A stretch of 64,000 bases of DNA from assembly GCF_046097105.1 (NCBI RefSeq), contig NZ_CP175562.1, positions 372,001 through 436,000 on the forward strand. The letters run 5' to 3'. The position numbers were made by a program, and so were the translations under genes. This stretch comes from Natroniella sp046097105 (lineage in GTDB: Bacteria; Bacillota; Halanaerobiia; Halobacteroidales; Halobacteroidaceae). Shown piece by piece: positions 55,204 through 62,884 of this stretch. A model generated the notes under the pieces. The model ran no database searches. It worked only from the letters and a program-made list of their open reading frames with translations, and had not been told where the DNA came from. The number at the start of each line of letters is the position of its first letter. Within the stretch, counting starts at the first letter, position 1.

Positions 55204-56235
55204 ATGAAGTTAGCTATTGTTGCTTTAACTGAAGAAGGTAAGAAGTTAGCTTCTAAGTTAGAACAGGATCTAGAAGCTGACATCTATCTACCAGCCAAGT
55301 TGTCAGCAACAGGAGTAATTAAGTTTGATTCTTCGTTAAAGGAGCTGGTAGGTCAGTTATTTAAGGAGTATGATGGGATTATCTGTATTATGGCTTTAGG
55401 GATTGTGGTGCGGGTGTTGGCCCGTTATGTAGCTGACAAACGGAAAGATCCAGCAGTGATCACTATTGATGAAACGGGCCAACATGTAATCAGTACCTTA
55501 TCGGGTCATTTAGGTGGGGCGAATTGCTTAACTGAAAGGATAGCAGAGTTGATAGAGGCTGAGCCTGTGATTACAACTGCAACTGATTGCCAGGGGAAGT
55601 TGGCCTTTGATCTGTTGGCTAAGGAGCTTGGCTGTGAGGTTATTCCTTTCTCTAATTTGAAGTTGGCCAATGGAGCGTTAGTAAATGAGAAGAGAGTCAA
55701 TATCTTTACTGATCTTAAGCTTGATTTAGAATTGGATCAGAATGTTAGACTATTTCCATTAGAGAAGATAGGAACGGTAGAAGGATTTCCTGTTATTATT
55801 TCTGAACGAAAATTTACGATTAAGGAGCCTTATTTACAGTTGGTACCGCAAAATATAGTTGTAGGTCTTGGCTGTCGGCGGGGAGTCAGTAAGAAGCAAG
55901 TGAGGGACGCTGTTGAGTTAGCTTTAACAAAATTGGAGTTGAAAATAGAAAGTATTAAGAAGTTAGCAACGGTTGACTTAAAGCAGGATGAAGCTGGAAT
56001 TTTAGAGTATGCTGAAGAATTGGAAGTTCCGGTTGAGATTATTTCTAGAGTAGAGATTATGGAAGCTGATTTTGAATATACTACGTCAGAATTTGTTAGA
56101 AAACAGATAGGAGTTGGTGGTGTATGCGAGCCAGTAGCGATAATAAGTGCCAACAAAAGAGGGGAGCTGATCTTATCAAAAACAGTAAGCAATCAAGTCA
56201 CAGTAGCAGTAGTCAAGGAAGTATCTATGTTGTAG
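55204..56235 (+). CDS. cbiG: cobalt-precorrin-5A hydrolase
   Basis: CbiG opens the delta-lactone of cobalt-precorrin-5A and releases the C20 fragment as acetaldehyde, a step special to the anaerobic pathway. The 343-aa protein has an N-terminal domain, a middle domain with ICIMALGIVVRVLA, KRKDPAVITIDETGQ and STLSGHLGGANCLTERIA, and a C-terminal domain with GLGCRRGVSKKQV. The ribosome binding site is weak. The 3' end overlaps the annotated cbiH start by 112 bp. Confidence 0.95.
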   Translation: MKLAIVALTEEGKKLASKLEQDLEADIYLPAKLSATGVIKFDSSLKELVGQLFKEYDGIICIMALGIVVRVLARYVADKRKDPAVITIDETGQHVISTLSGHLGGANCLTERIAELIEAEPVITTATDCQGKLAFDLLAKELGCEVIPFSNLKLANGALVNEKRVNIFTDLKLDLELDQNVRLFPLEKIGTVEGFPVIISERKFTIKEPYLQLVPQNIVVGLGCRRGVSKKQVRDAVELALTKLELKIESIKKLATVDLKQDEAGILEYAEELEVPVEIISRVEIMEADFEYTTSEFVRKQIGVGGVCEPVAIISANKRGELILSKTVSNQVTVAVVKEVSML

Positions 56236-56948
56236 GTATTGGCCCGGGTAATATTGAACAGATGAGTTTGAGAGCTTATCGATTGTTACAAGAGGTTGAT
56301 GTAGTAATTGGTTATAAGACTTATATTAAGTTGTTAGATGAGCTAGTATCTGAGGAGCAAGAAGTAATTGAATCACCAATGACTAAAGAGATTGATAGGG
56401 CCAACAAAGTAATTGAGATAGCTCAAACAGGTAAGAGTATAGCAATTGTCAGTAGTGGTGATCCAGGAGTCTATGGGATGGCTGGTCTGATCTTAGAGGT
56501 AGTTCAAGAAGAAGAAATAGACTTACCAGTAGAAGTAGTTCCAGGAATTACAGCTGCTAATGCAGCAGCATCTTCTCTAGGAGCACCATTGATGCATGAT
56601 TATGCGGTGGTCAGTTTAAGTGATTTATTGACGCCTTGGGAAGTAATCAAAGATAGATTAACTAAAGCTGCTCAAGCAGATTTTATCGTAGCATTATATA
56701 ATCCTAAGAGTAAGCAGCGGACTGAACAGATTGAGATAGCTCAACAGATATTTTTGGAGCATCGAGATGGAAGTACACCAGTAGGGATTGTACGTAAGGC
56801 TAAGCGAGGAAATGAAAGAGTTGTGATTACTACTTTAGCTGAGATGCTAGAAAAAGATATCGATATGTTGACGACAGTGATTATTGGTAACTCTGAAACA
56901 TTTACAGCCGATGATTTAATGATTACACCGCGAGGTTATAATGTATGA
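56124..56948 (+). CDS. cbiH: cobalt-precorrin-3 C17-methyltransferase
   Basis: CbiH methylates C17 and triggers ring contraction. The conserved part begins IYVVGIGPGNIEQMS, with SSGDPGVYGMAGLIL, VPGITAANAAASSLGAPL, and YNPKSKQR. The only canonical in-frame start, ATG 56124, gives a 31-residue Ser/Gln/Asn-rich extension encoded within cbiG. A GAGGGGAG sequence at 56160-56166 lies 8 nt from an ATC codon at 56175, so a shorter protein with a rare start is conceivable. The gene overlaps cbiJ by 4 bp (ATGA). Confidence 0.93.
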   Translation: MRASSDNKCQQKRGADLIKNSKQSSHSSSSQGSIYVVGIGPGNIEQMSLRAYRLLQEVDVVIGYKTYIKLLDELVSEEQEVIESPMTKEIDRANKVIEIAQTGKSIAIVSSGDPGVYGMAGLILEVVQEEEIDLPVEVVPGITAANAAASSLGAPLMHDYAVVSLSDLLTPWEVIKDRLTKAAQADFIVALYNPKSKQRTEQIEIAQQIFLEHRDGSTPVGIVRKAKRGNERVVITTLAEMLEKDIDMLTTVIIGNSETFTADDLMITPRGYNV

Positions 56949-57700
56949 TCCTTGTTTTAGCTGGAACTAGAGATAGTCGTGAGATAATCAGAAGCTTAAA
57001 AGAGCTTGGTAAAGAGCTAGTGGCTTCTGTAGTTACTGATTATGGTTATCAGCTAGTCTCCCAACCGGAAGTTGAAGTGATTCAACAACGCTTAGATCAA
57101 GCAGTTCTGGCTGAGTTGATAAAAAAGCGAGGGATTAATCTTGTAATTGATGCAACCCATCCTTTTGCAGAAGAGGTTTCTAAGACAGCAATTGAGGTCT
57201 GTAATAATCTAGAGGTTAATTATCTTCGTTTTGAACGAGACGAGGTTAAAGTTCCTAAACAGGATTTAATCATTGAAGCCAATAATTATCGAGAAGCTGC
57301 TAAACGGGCCAACGATTTTGAACGAGTGCTATTGACGATAGGTAGTCGAAGGTTGAAGTATTTTGTTGAGGAAGTTGATAACTGGGAGCAGAGATTAATA
57401 GCACGGATTTTGCCTACTTGGCAGTTTGTTAAGCAAGCAGAGGAGCTAGGATTTACACCTCAGAATCTAATTGGAATGCAAGGGCCTTTCAGTAAGGAGT
57501 TAAATCAAGCAATCTTAAAGAGATATGATATTTCAGCTTTAGTGACTAAAGCAAGTGGTAAGACTGGTGGATTGGGGACCAAATTAGAAGCAGCTTTAGA
57601 TTTAGGGATTCCAGTAATCTTGATTACTAGACCACAGTTGCCTACAGATAAGATTGTAACTGATTATCAGAAGTTATTAGGAGAGATTGCAGATGAGTAA
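56945..57700 (+). CDS. cbiJ: cobalt-precorrin-6A reductase
   Basis: CbiJ reduces the ring of cobalt-precorrin-6A with NAD(P)H. The 251-aa protein starts ILVLAGTRDSREIIRSL and has LVIDATHPFAEEVS, NYLRFER, LLTIGSRRLKYFV, ARILPT and GMQGPFSKELN, all typical of CbiJ/CobK. ATG 56945 overlaps the cbiH stop, and the 3' end overlaps the cobU start, indicating tight coupling. Confidence 0.95.
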   Translation: MILVLAGTRDSREIIRSLKELGKELVASVVTDYGYQLVSQPEVEVIQQRLDQAVLAELIKKRGINLVIDATHPFAEEVSKTAIEVCNNLEVNYLRFERDEVKVPKQDLIIEANNYREAAKRANDFERVLLTIGSRRLKYFVEEVDNWEQRLIARILPTWQFVKQAEELGFTPQNLIGMQGPFSKELNQAILKRYDISALVTKASGKTGGLGTKLEAALDLGIPVILITRPQLPTDKIVTDYQKLLGEIADE

Positions 57701-58286
57701 ATTGGTCTTAGTATTAGGTGGAGCAAGGAGTGGAAAGAGTAGCTTTGCTGAGGATATTGTAGAGAACTTAGGAGGTCAAGGTGTAATTTATGTGGCTACT
57801 TCTGAAGTACGAGATGAAGAGATGAAAGAAAGGATTATTAGACATCGCCAATCTAGACCACAAGAGTGGCGAACGATTGAGGAGTCAAAGCTAGTCAGTC
57901 AAGCATTGACTGAGCTGGAGGAAGGCTCAGTCGTCTTGCTTGATTGCTTGACGGTCTTACTCTCTAATCTGATCTTAGCTGATAGTGACTTAGCTGAAGA
58001 TGAGACTGATTTCACCTTACAGGCTAAAGAGGAAGAGATTTTGGCTGAGGTTGAGCAGATAATTGAGGTAGGACGAAATAAGAATTTAGAGTTGGTCATT
58101 GTTTCTAATGAAGTAGGGCAGGGTGTAGTCCCTCCTTATAAATTAGGTCGAGTCTATCGTGACCTAGTCGGCTGGGGCAACCAACGGGTTGCTGCTCAAG
58201 CTGACGAGGTTTATATCACATATGCAGGGCTACCGGTTGAGATTAAGGAACTAGGGATGGAAACAAGAGCACAATTCAGTGAATAA
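57693..58286 (+). CDS. cobU: adenosylcobinamide kinase / guanylyltransferase
   Basis: CobU phosphorylates adenosylcobinamide and then attaches GMP, preparing it for the lower ligand. The 197-aa protein has the P-loop GGARSGKS (9-16), followed by YVATSEVRDEEMKERI and RHRQSRPQEWRTIEE, which holds the histidine that carries GMP. LLDCLTVLLSNLI and SNEVGQGVVPPYKLGRVYRDLVGWGNQ come later. ATG 57693 follows AGGAGAG and overlaps the cbiJ stop. A repeat-filled gap separates it from cbiP. Confidence 0.96.
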   Translation: MSKLVLVLGGARSGKSSFAEDIVENLGGQGVIYVATSEVRDEEMKERIIRHRQSRPQEWRTIEESKLVSQALTELEEGSVVLLDCLTVLLSNLILADSDLAEDETDFTLQAKEEEILAEVEQIIEVGRNKNLELVIVSNEVGQGVVPPYKLGRVYRDLVGWGNQRVAAQADEVYITYAGLPVEIKELGMETRAQFSE

Positions 58287-58402
58287 TTAATATTGAATAT
58301 TGAATAATTAAAGGTCAAAAGCTGAAAATCAGCACCACGAATTAACTTCTTGATCTTTTTCTAATTATTAAATATTAATTATTAGATATTAAATGCTTTT
58401 AA
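58286..58402 (+). repeat. family 1 hairpin repeat before cbiP
   Basis: AATATTGAATATTGAATAAT and ATTAATTATTAGATATTAAA form the arms of an imperfect hairpin of about 115 nt, ending with TGCTTTTAA. The cbiP ribosome binding site GGGGGTG follows at once. Confidence 0.6.
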
Positions 58403-58415
58403 CGGGGGTGTTTAA

Positions 58416-59948
58416 ATGGCACAGGGAATTATGTTCCAAGGGACAGCATCAAATGTAGGGAAGAGTATCTTAGCGACTGCTTTATGCCGTATCTTTGCTG
58501 AAGATGGCTATCGAGTAGCTCCTTTTAAAGCTTGGAATATGGCTCTAAACTCCTATGTAACTAAAGATGGAGGAGAGGTTGGTCGAGCCCAAGCTGTCCA
58601 AGCTAAAGCAGCAGGGATTGAGATCGATGTTGATATGCAACCTCTTTTGGTCAAGCCTAAGGGTGGTGGTCTATCTCAAATTATAGTCAGAGGAAAGCCG
58701 ATTGGTGATCGAGGCTTGGATCGTAAGACTGAAGAGTATATTGACTGGGCAGTGGAGATTATCGATCAATCTTTGACCGAGCTGGGCCAAGATTATCAAG
58801 TCTTGGTGATGGAAGGAGCAGGAGCTGCAGCAGAGATCAATATTAAGGATCAGGATTTGGCCAATATGAGGATTGCTAAGTTGAACCAGACTCCAGTTTT
58901 GTTAGTAGCTGATGTTGATCGTGGTGGAGCTTTAGCCTCAGTGGTTGGTACTTTGAAGTTATTAGAACTTGAAGAGAGGAAGTTGGTCAAAGGGATTATC
59001 TTAAATAAATTCCGAGGGGATTATGAGTTATTAAAGCCGGGGCTTGATATCTTAGAGGAGAAGACAGGTAAGCCGGTTGTCGGAGTTATTCCTTACTTTA
59101 AAGGTTTTAAGATTCCTGATGAAGATGCAGTTGTTCTGGATCGATTCGATTCTGAGGAGGCTGAGATTAAGATTGGGGTGCTTAAGTTACCCCATATTTC
59201 TAATTTTACTGACTTTGATGCTTTGGCTGAAGAAGAAGAGGTAATGGTTGATTACATAACTAAGAATGATGAATTGGCTGATTATGATGCTTTAATCATT
59301 CCAGGGACTAAGAATACAGTAGCCGATTTACTCTATTTACAGGAGGAAGGTCTGGCTGAACGAATAACTGAACTTGCTGAGCAAGGAATGAATGTTGTAG
59401 GAATCTGTGGTGGATATCAGCTCTTAGGGACTAAATTGATCGATCCTGAGTTGGTTGAAGGGACAGAGGAAGAATTGCCTGGATTGGGTCTACTGGATTT
59501 AGAGACGACTTTTAACCAAGCTAAGACGACTCATCAAGCAGAGGCAGTGATTGAGTCAGAGGTAGGTTTTATGGCTAATCTGGCCAGTAAAGAAGTAACA
59601 GGTTATGAGATCCATATGGGCCAAAGTGAGTTGGGTGCAGATGCAGTACCTTTCTGTAGGGTTGAAAAGCGATCTCAACAAGAGGTTAAGATACTTGATG
59701 GTGCCTGCAATCAGACAGGTTCGGTGTGGGGGACTTATCTCCATGGTATCTTTGATAATCATAGATTTAGATTGGAGTTTATCAATCACTTACGCCAGCA
59801 AAAGGGTCTGGAGTTGTTGGAAGTTGACTCAGATGTAAGTCAAGATAAATTAGAAGAAGGTTATCAAAAGTTGGCTACAATAGTCCGAGAGAATTTAGAT
59901 TTAGATTATATCTATCATGTCTTAGAAGAGGATGGGATGCTATTATGA
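58416..59948 (+). CDS. cobyric acid synthase, divergent first copy
   Basis: A 510-aa CobQ/CbiP-family amidotransferase. It has the N-terminal P-loop-like GTASNVGKS, DVDRGG, PGTKNT, and a C-terminal glutaminase domain with Cys331 (GICGGYQ) and His443 (TYLHGIF), so both halves look functional. CobQ amidates side chains b, d, e and g. Several normally invariant positions differ from the next gene: FKAWNM for FKSQNM, MQPLLVKPKGG for MNPILLKPKED, and EGAGAAAE for EGAGSPAE. This suggests altered substrate or regiospecificity rather than decay. ATG 58416 follows GGGGGTG. It overlaps the second copy by 4 bp. Confidence 0.85.
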   Translation: MAQGIMFQGTASNVGKSILATALCRIFAEDGYRVAPFKAWNMALNSYVTKDGGEVGRAQAVQAKAAGIEIDVDMQPLLVKPKGGGLSQIIVRGKPIGDRGLDRKTEEYIDWAVEIIDQSLTELGQDYQVLVMEGAGAAAEINIKDQDLANMRIAKLNQTPVLLVADVDRGGALASVVGTLKLLELEERKLVKGIILNKFRGDYELLKPGLDILEEKTGKPVVGVIPYFKGFKIPDEDAVVLDRFDSEEAEIKIGVLKLPHISNFTDFDALAEEEEVMVDYITKNDELADYDALIIPGTKNTVADLLYLQEEGLAERITELAEQGMNVVGICGGYQLLGTKLIDPELVEGTEEELPGLGLLDLETTFNQAKTTHQAEAVIESEVGFMANLASKEVTGYEIHMGQSELGADAVPFCRVEKRSQQEVKILDGACNQTGSVWGTYLHGIFDNHRFRLEFINHLRQQKGLELLEVDSDVSQDKLEEGYQKLATIVRENLDLDYIYHVLEEDGMLL

Positions 59949-61462
59949 CAGAAGGAGCGATTATGTTCCAAGGGACAGGTTCAGATGTAGGAAAGAGTGT
60001 TTTGACTGCTGCTATCTGTCGAATTTTGGTACAAGATGGTTATTTTGTAGCTCCTTTTAAATCACAGAATATGGCTTTGAACTCTTATATTACTAATACA
60101 GGAGGAGAGATCGGGCGGGCTCAAGCTGTCCAGGCAGAAGCCGCTAAGGTCGATGCTACGGTCGATATGAACCCCATCTTGTTGAAGCCGAAGGAGGATA
60201 CTTCTTCACAGTTGATCATTCATGGGCAAGTCAGTCAGAATATGACTGCTCAGGAGTATTTCAGCTCACAACAGGTTGGCTTACAAGCGATTGAGGAGTC
60301 TTTGGAGCGGTTAAAGGATCAGTATCAGCTCGTTGTTTTAGAAGGAGCAGGTAGTCCAGCAGAGGTCAATCTTAGGGATTATGATCTGGTCAATATGCGG
60401 ATAGCAAGGCTGGCTGAGGCACCAGTAATTTTGGTGGCTGATATAGATCGTGGTGGAGTCTTTGCTTCAATTATTGGTACCTTTGAGCTATTAAATGATC
60501 AAGAATGTGATCAGATTGAAGGGATTATCATTAATAAGTTTCGCGGAGAGGTCAGTCGACTCCAGTCAGGGATCGACTATGTAGAAGAAGAGATAGGGGT
60601 ACCAGTATTAGGAGTACTTCCTTATTTTGAAGACTTTAAAGTACCACAAGAAGATTCAATTCCTAGTTCTATTCAAGGAGCAGAGGATTATCAATTGGAG
60701 GTTGTAGTTATTAGACTACCTCATATCTCCAATTTTACTGATTTTGATGCTTTAGCCAAGGAGCCAGGTACTAGAGTACGTTATGTTGAGTATAAAGAGG
60801 AGCTTGGCGAGCCAGATTTGATCATTATTCCTGGTAGTAAGAATACGATTGAGGATTTGGAACATTTATATCAGACTGAGCTTGCAGCAGAGATAATTAA
60901 GAGGGCGGAAGCTAAAGTTCCAGTGGTAGGAATCTGTGGTGGCTATCAGATGCTAGGAAGAGTGATCTATGATCCTGCTGGAGTGGAGACAGAGCGGGGA
61001 CAGATTGAAGGTTTGGGTCTGTTGGATTTGGAAACGACCTTGGCTACTGAGAAGATTACCAGTCAAGTTCGAGCTAGAGTTACAGGAGATAAAGGTTTTT
61101 GGGGGCAATTAGAAGAAGAGTTGGTTACTGGATATGAAATTCATATGGGACGGACTGAATTAGGGGTTGGTTCCCAACCTTTATTGGAGATTACTGAGCG
61201 ATCAGAAAGAGAAGTCAGTGTAGCTGATGGTGCTTGTAGTCCTGATGGTTTGATCTGGGGGACTTATTTGCATGGGATCTTTGATAATGATAATTTAAGG
61301 CGTAGGTTGATTAATTTCTTGCGGAGTAAGAAGGGGTTGGCTCCGCTAGAGGATGGAGTAATAGAGATCGGTTCAAAGCGGGAAGAAGCTTATGAGAAGT
61401 TGGCTGTTGGTGTTAGAGAGAATCTAGATATGGAGAAGTTGTATGAGATTATAGGGTTATAA
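59945..61462 (+). CDS. cbiP: cobyric acid synthase, canonical second copy
   Basis: A 505-aa cobyric acid synthase that amidates four corrin side chains with glutamine and ATP. All usual motifs are intact: GTGSDVGKS, APFKSQNMALNSY, MNPILLKP, EGAGSPAEVNL, DIDRGGVFAS, PGSKNTIEDL, Cys331 in GICGGYQMLG and His443 in TYLHGIFDN. It starts at ATG 59945, overlapping the first copy by 4 bp (ATGA), so the two should be made together. This copy is the safer candidate for the standard reaction. Confidence 0.94.
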   Translation: MTEGAIMFQGTGSDVGKSVLTAAICRILVQDGYFVAPFKSQNMALNSYITNTGGEIGRAQAVQAEAAKVDATVDMNPILLKPKEDTSSQLIIHGQVSQNMTAQEYFSSQQVGLQAIEESLERLKDQYQLVVLEGAGSPAEVNLRDYDLVNMRIARLAEAPVILVADIDRGGVFASIIGTFELLNDQECDQIEGIIINKFRGEVSRLQSGIDYVEEEIGVPVLGVLPYFEDFKVPQEDSIPSSIQGAEDYQLEVVVIRLPHISNFTDFDALAKEPGTRVRYVEYKEELGEPDLIIIPGSKNTIEDLEHLYQTELAAEIIKRAEAKVPVVGICGGYQMLGRVIYDPAGVETERGQIEGLGLLDLETTLATEKITSQVRARVTGDKGFWGQLEEELVTGYEIHMGRTELGVGSQPLLEITERSEREVSVADGACSPDGLIWGTYLHGIFDNDNLRRRLINFLRSKKGLAPLEDGVIEIGSKREEAYEKLAVGVRENLDMEKLYEIIGL

Positions 61463-61547
61463 AGCATAGTTTAAGTTTGAGGTTAAGTTTAAGTAAAAGC
61501 AAAATCTTTGTTTTTCTAATGGTTGGCTTAAACTATATTACAATAAT
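61463..61547. other. non-coding spacer after cbiP
   Basis: An AT-rich stretch without ORF or clear signal. Two short similar strings, TTTGAGGTTAAGTTTAAG and TTGGCTTAAACT, may be repeat remnants. Confidence 0.3.
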
Positions 61548-61681
61548 GTGGCACTTTTGATTTAGCGGGTAGAAATGATATTTGTAGGGGCAGGTCTTTG
61601 TGCCTGCCCATGTTAAATCACGGGCGACCACGGAGAGTCGCCCCTACAAAAACACATTCTTTTACGAACGAAAAGTGCCAC
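61548..61681 (+). mobile_element. MITE-like element with 11-bp terminal inverted repeats
   Basis: GTGGCACTTTT (61548-61558) and AAAAGTGCCAC (61671-61681) are perfect terminal inverted repeats. Inside, TTTGTAGGGGC and GCCCCTACAAA form a second inverted repeat enclosing two hairpins: GGGCAGG/CCTGCCC and GGGCGAC/GTCGCCC. The interior is G+C-rich compared with its surroundings. There is no ORF, so any movement would depend on a transposase elsewhere. Confidence 0.7.
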
Positions 61682-61746
61682 TGTATATCAATTATTCTTA
61701 ACTTTTTCTATGATAAATTTTTATATTGTAAGGTTTTGATTTTAAG

Positions 61747-61795
61747 ATTTTAATGTTTTTAACTGTACACTGTAAACCGTAAACTATCAACTGAT
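61747..61795 (+). repeat. family 2 repeat before cbiB
   Basis: GATTTTAATGTTTTTAACTG is followed by TACACTGTAAACCGTAAACT, ending shortly before the cbiB ribosome binding site AAGGGAGGG. Confidence 0.6.
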
Positions 61796-61814
61796 AAGCG
61801 AAGGGAGGGAGTAG

Positions 61815-62765
61815 ATGGAAGAGTATTTAGTATTAATAGCAGTAATTATTGATCTACTAGTTGGTGACCCTAACTTTTTACCTCATCCAGTCGTAATAAT
61901 TGGGAAAGGGATTAATTGGTTAGAGTTAGGATTGCGGAAGATATTTAGTGGTAAGCTGGGGCTGAAGATAGCGGGAGCTATTCTGTCAGTAGTAGTGGTT
62001 GGGAGTACTTATCTGATCAGCCAGCTAATCTTAGAAATCTTTTTTGGCTTTAACTATCATTTAGGACTAATAGTTTATATTTGGTTATTGTCAACTACAA
62101 TAGCAATAAAAGGATTGGTTGGAGCAGGAAGAGAGATCTATCATCAATTGAGTACGGCTCAGCTTAAGCAAGCTAGGAAGAGCTTAGGTTGGATTGTAGG
62201 ACGAGATACAGATTTGTTAGAAGCAGGAGAGATTGTCAGAGGTACGATAGAGACTTTGGCTGAAAATACGAGTGATGGAATCATCGCTCCTTTATTTTTT
62301 GGTTTGATTGGAGGAACTCCGTTAGCTTTAGCTTATAAAGCGGTCAATACCTTAGATTCAATGGTTGCTTATCAGAATGAGAAGTATCAAGATTTTGGTT
62401 GGGCTGCAGCTAAGATTGATGATTTGGCTAATTTGATTCCAGCCCGCTTGACCGGAGGACTATTTGTGATAGCTGCTGTCTTTTTAAATAAGGAATGGAA
62501 GCTATCGTTAGAGACGATTATTAAAGATGCTAAAAAACATCCTAGCCCCAATGCTGGTTTTCCAGAGGCAGCAATAGCAGGAGCATTACAGATTCGACTA
62601 GGAGGGGTCAATTATTATCAGGGCCAACGTAGCAAAAGAGCTTATCTAGGCCAAGCTAAGGTTGACTTTGCTACTGAACAGATTCAAGATACAATTAAAT
62701 TGCTCTATTGGAATACTGGAATCTTTCTAGCTGGATCTTATTTGCTTATCTTAGTGTTTAGATAA
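61815..62765 (+). CDS. cbiB: adenosylcobinamide-phosphate synthase
   Basis: CbiB attaches the aminopropanol (phosphate) arm to adenosylcobyric acid at the membrane. The 316-aa protein has several hydrophobic segments and the conserved IDLLVGDPNFLPHPVV, GRDTDLLEAGEIVRGTIETLAENTSD (split across residues about 134-159), DSMVAYQNEKY, IPARLTG and SPNAGFPEAAIAGALQIRLGG motifs. AAGGGAGGGAG precedes ATG 61815. Confidence 0.96.
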   Translation: MEEYLVLIAVIIDLLVGDPNFLPHPVVIIGKGINWLELGLRKIFSGKLGLKIAGAILSVVVVGSTYLISQLILEIFFGFNYHLGLIVYIWLLSTTIAIKGLVGAGREIYHQLSTAQLKQARKSLGWIVGRDTDLLEAGEIVRGTIETLAENTSDGIIAPLFFGLIGGTPLALAYKAVNTLDSMVAYQNEKYQDFGWAAAKIDDLANLIPARLTGGLFVIAAVFLNKEWKLSLETIIKDAKKHPSPNAGFPEAAIAGALQIRLGGVNYYQGQRSKRAYLGQAKVDFATEQIQDTIKLLYWNTGIFLAGSYLLILVFR

Positions 62766-62775
62766 AAAGAATTTA

Positions 62776-62869
62776 ATTAGTGTTGATTCGAGTGCATTCG
62801 TGGTTAAAAGCTTTTCTGTTTTGATTTTAATTATTAAATATTCAATATTAATTATTAATTGTTTTTTAG
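62776..62869 (+). repeat. family 1 repeat before cbiA
   Basis: A GTGTTGATTCGAGTGCATTC stretch resembling part of the pre-cbiD repeat is followed by TATTCAATATTAATTATTAA and a T-run. The cbiA ribosome binding site GGGGAG comes directly after. Confidence 0.5.
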
Positions 62870-62884
62870 TGGGGAGTTGATGAG

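Noticed and set aside
59605..59838. 77-aa ORFs on both strands within the first cobyric acid synthase gene
   Set aside because: They are shadows of a long conserved gene in another frame, without ribosome binding sites.
50756..62869. CRISPR array suggested by recurring AT-rich repeats in the cob region
   Set aside because: The repeats are scattered singly between genes, vary in sequence and have no regular spacers; no cas genes are present.
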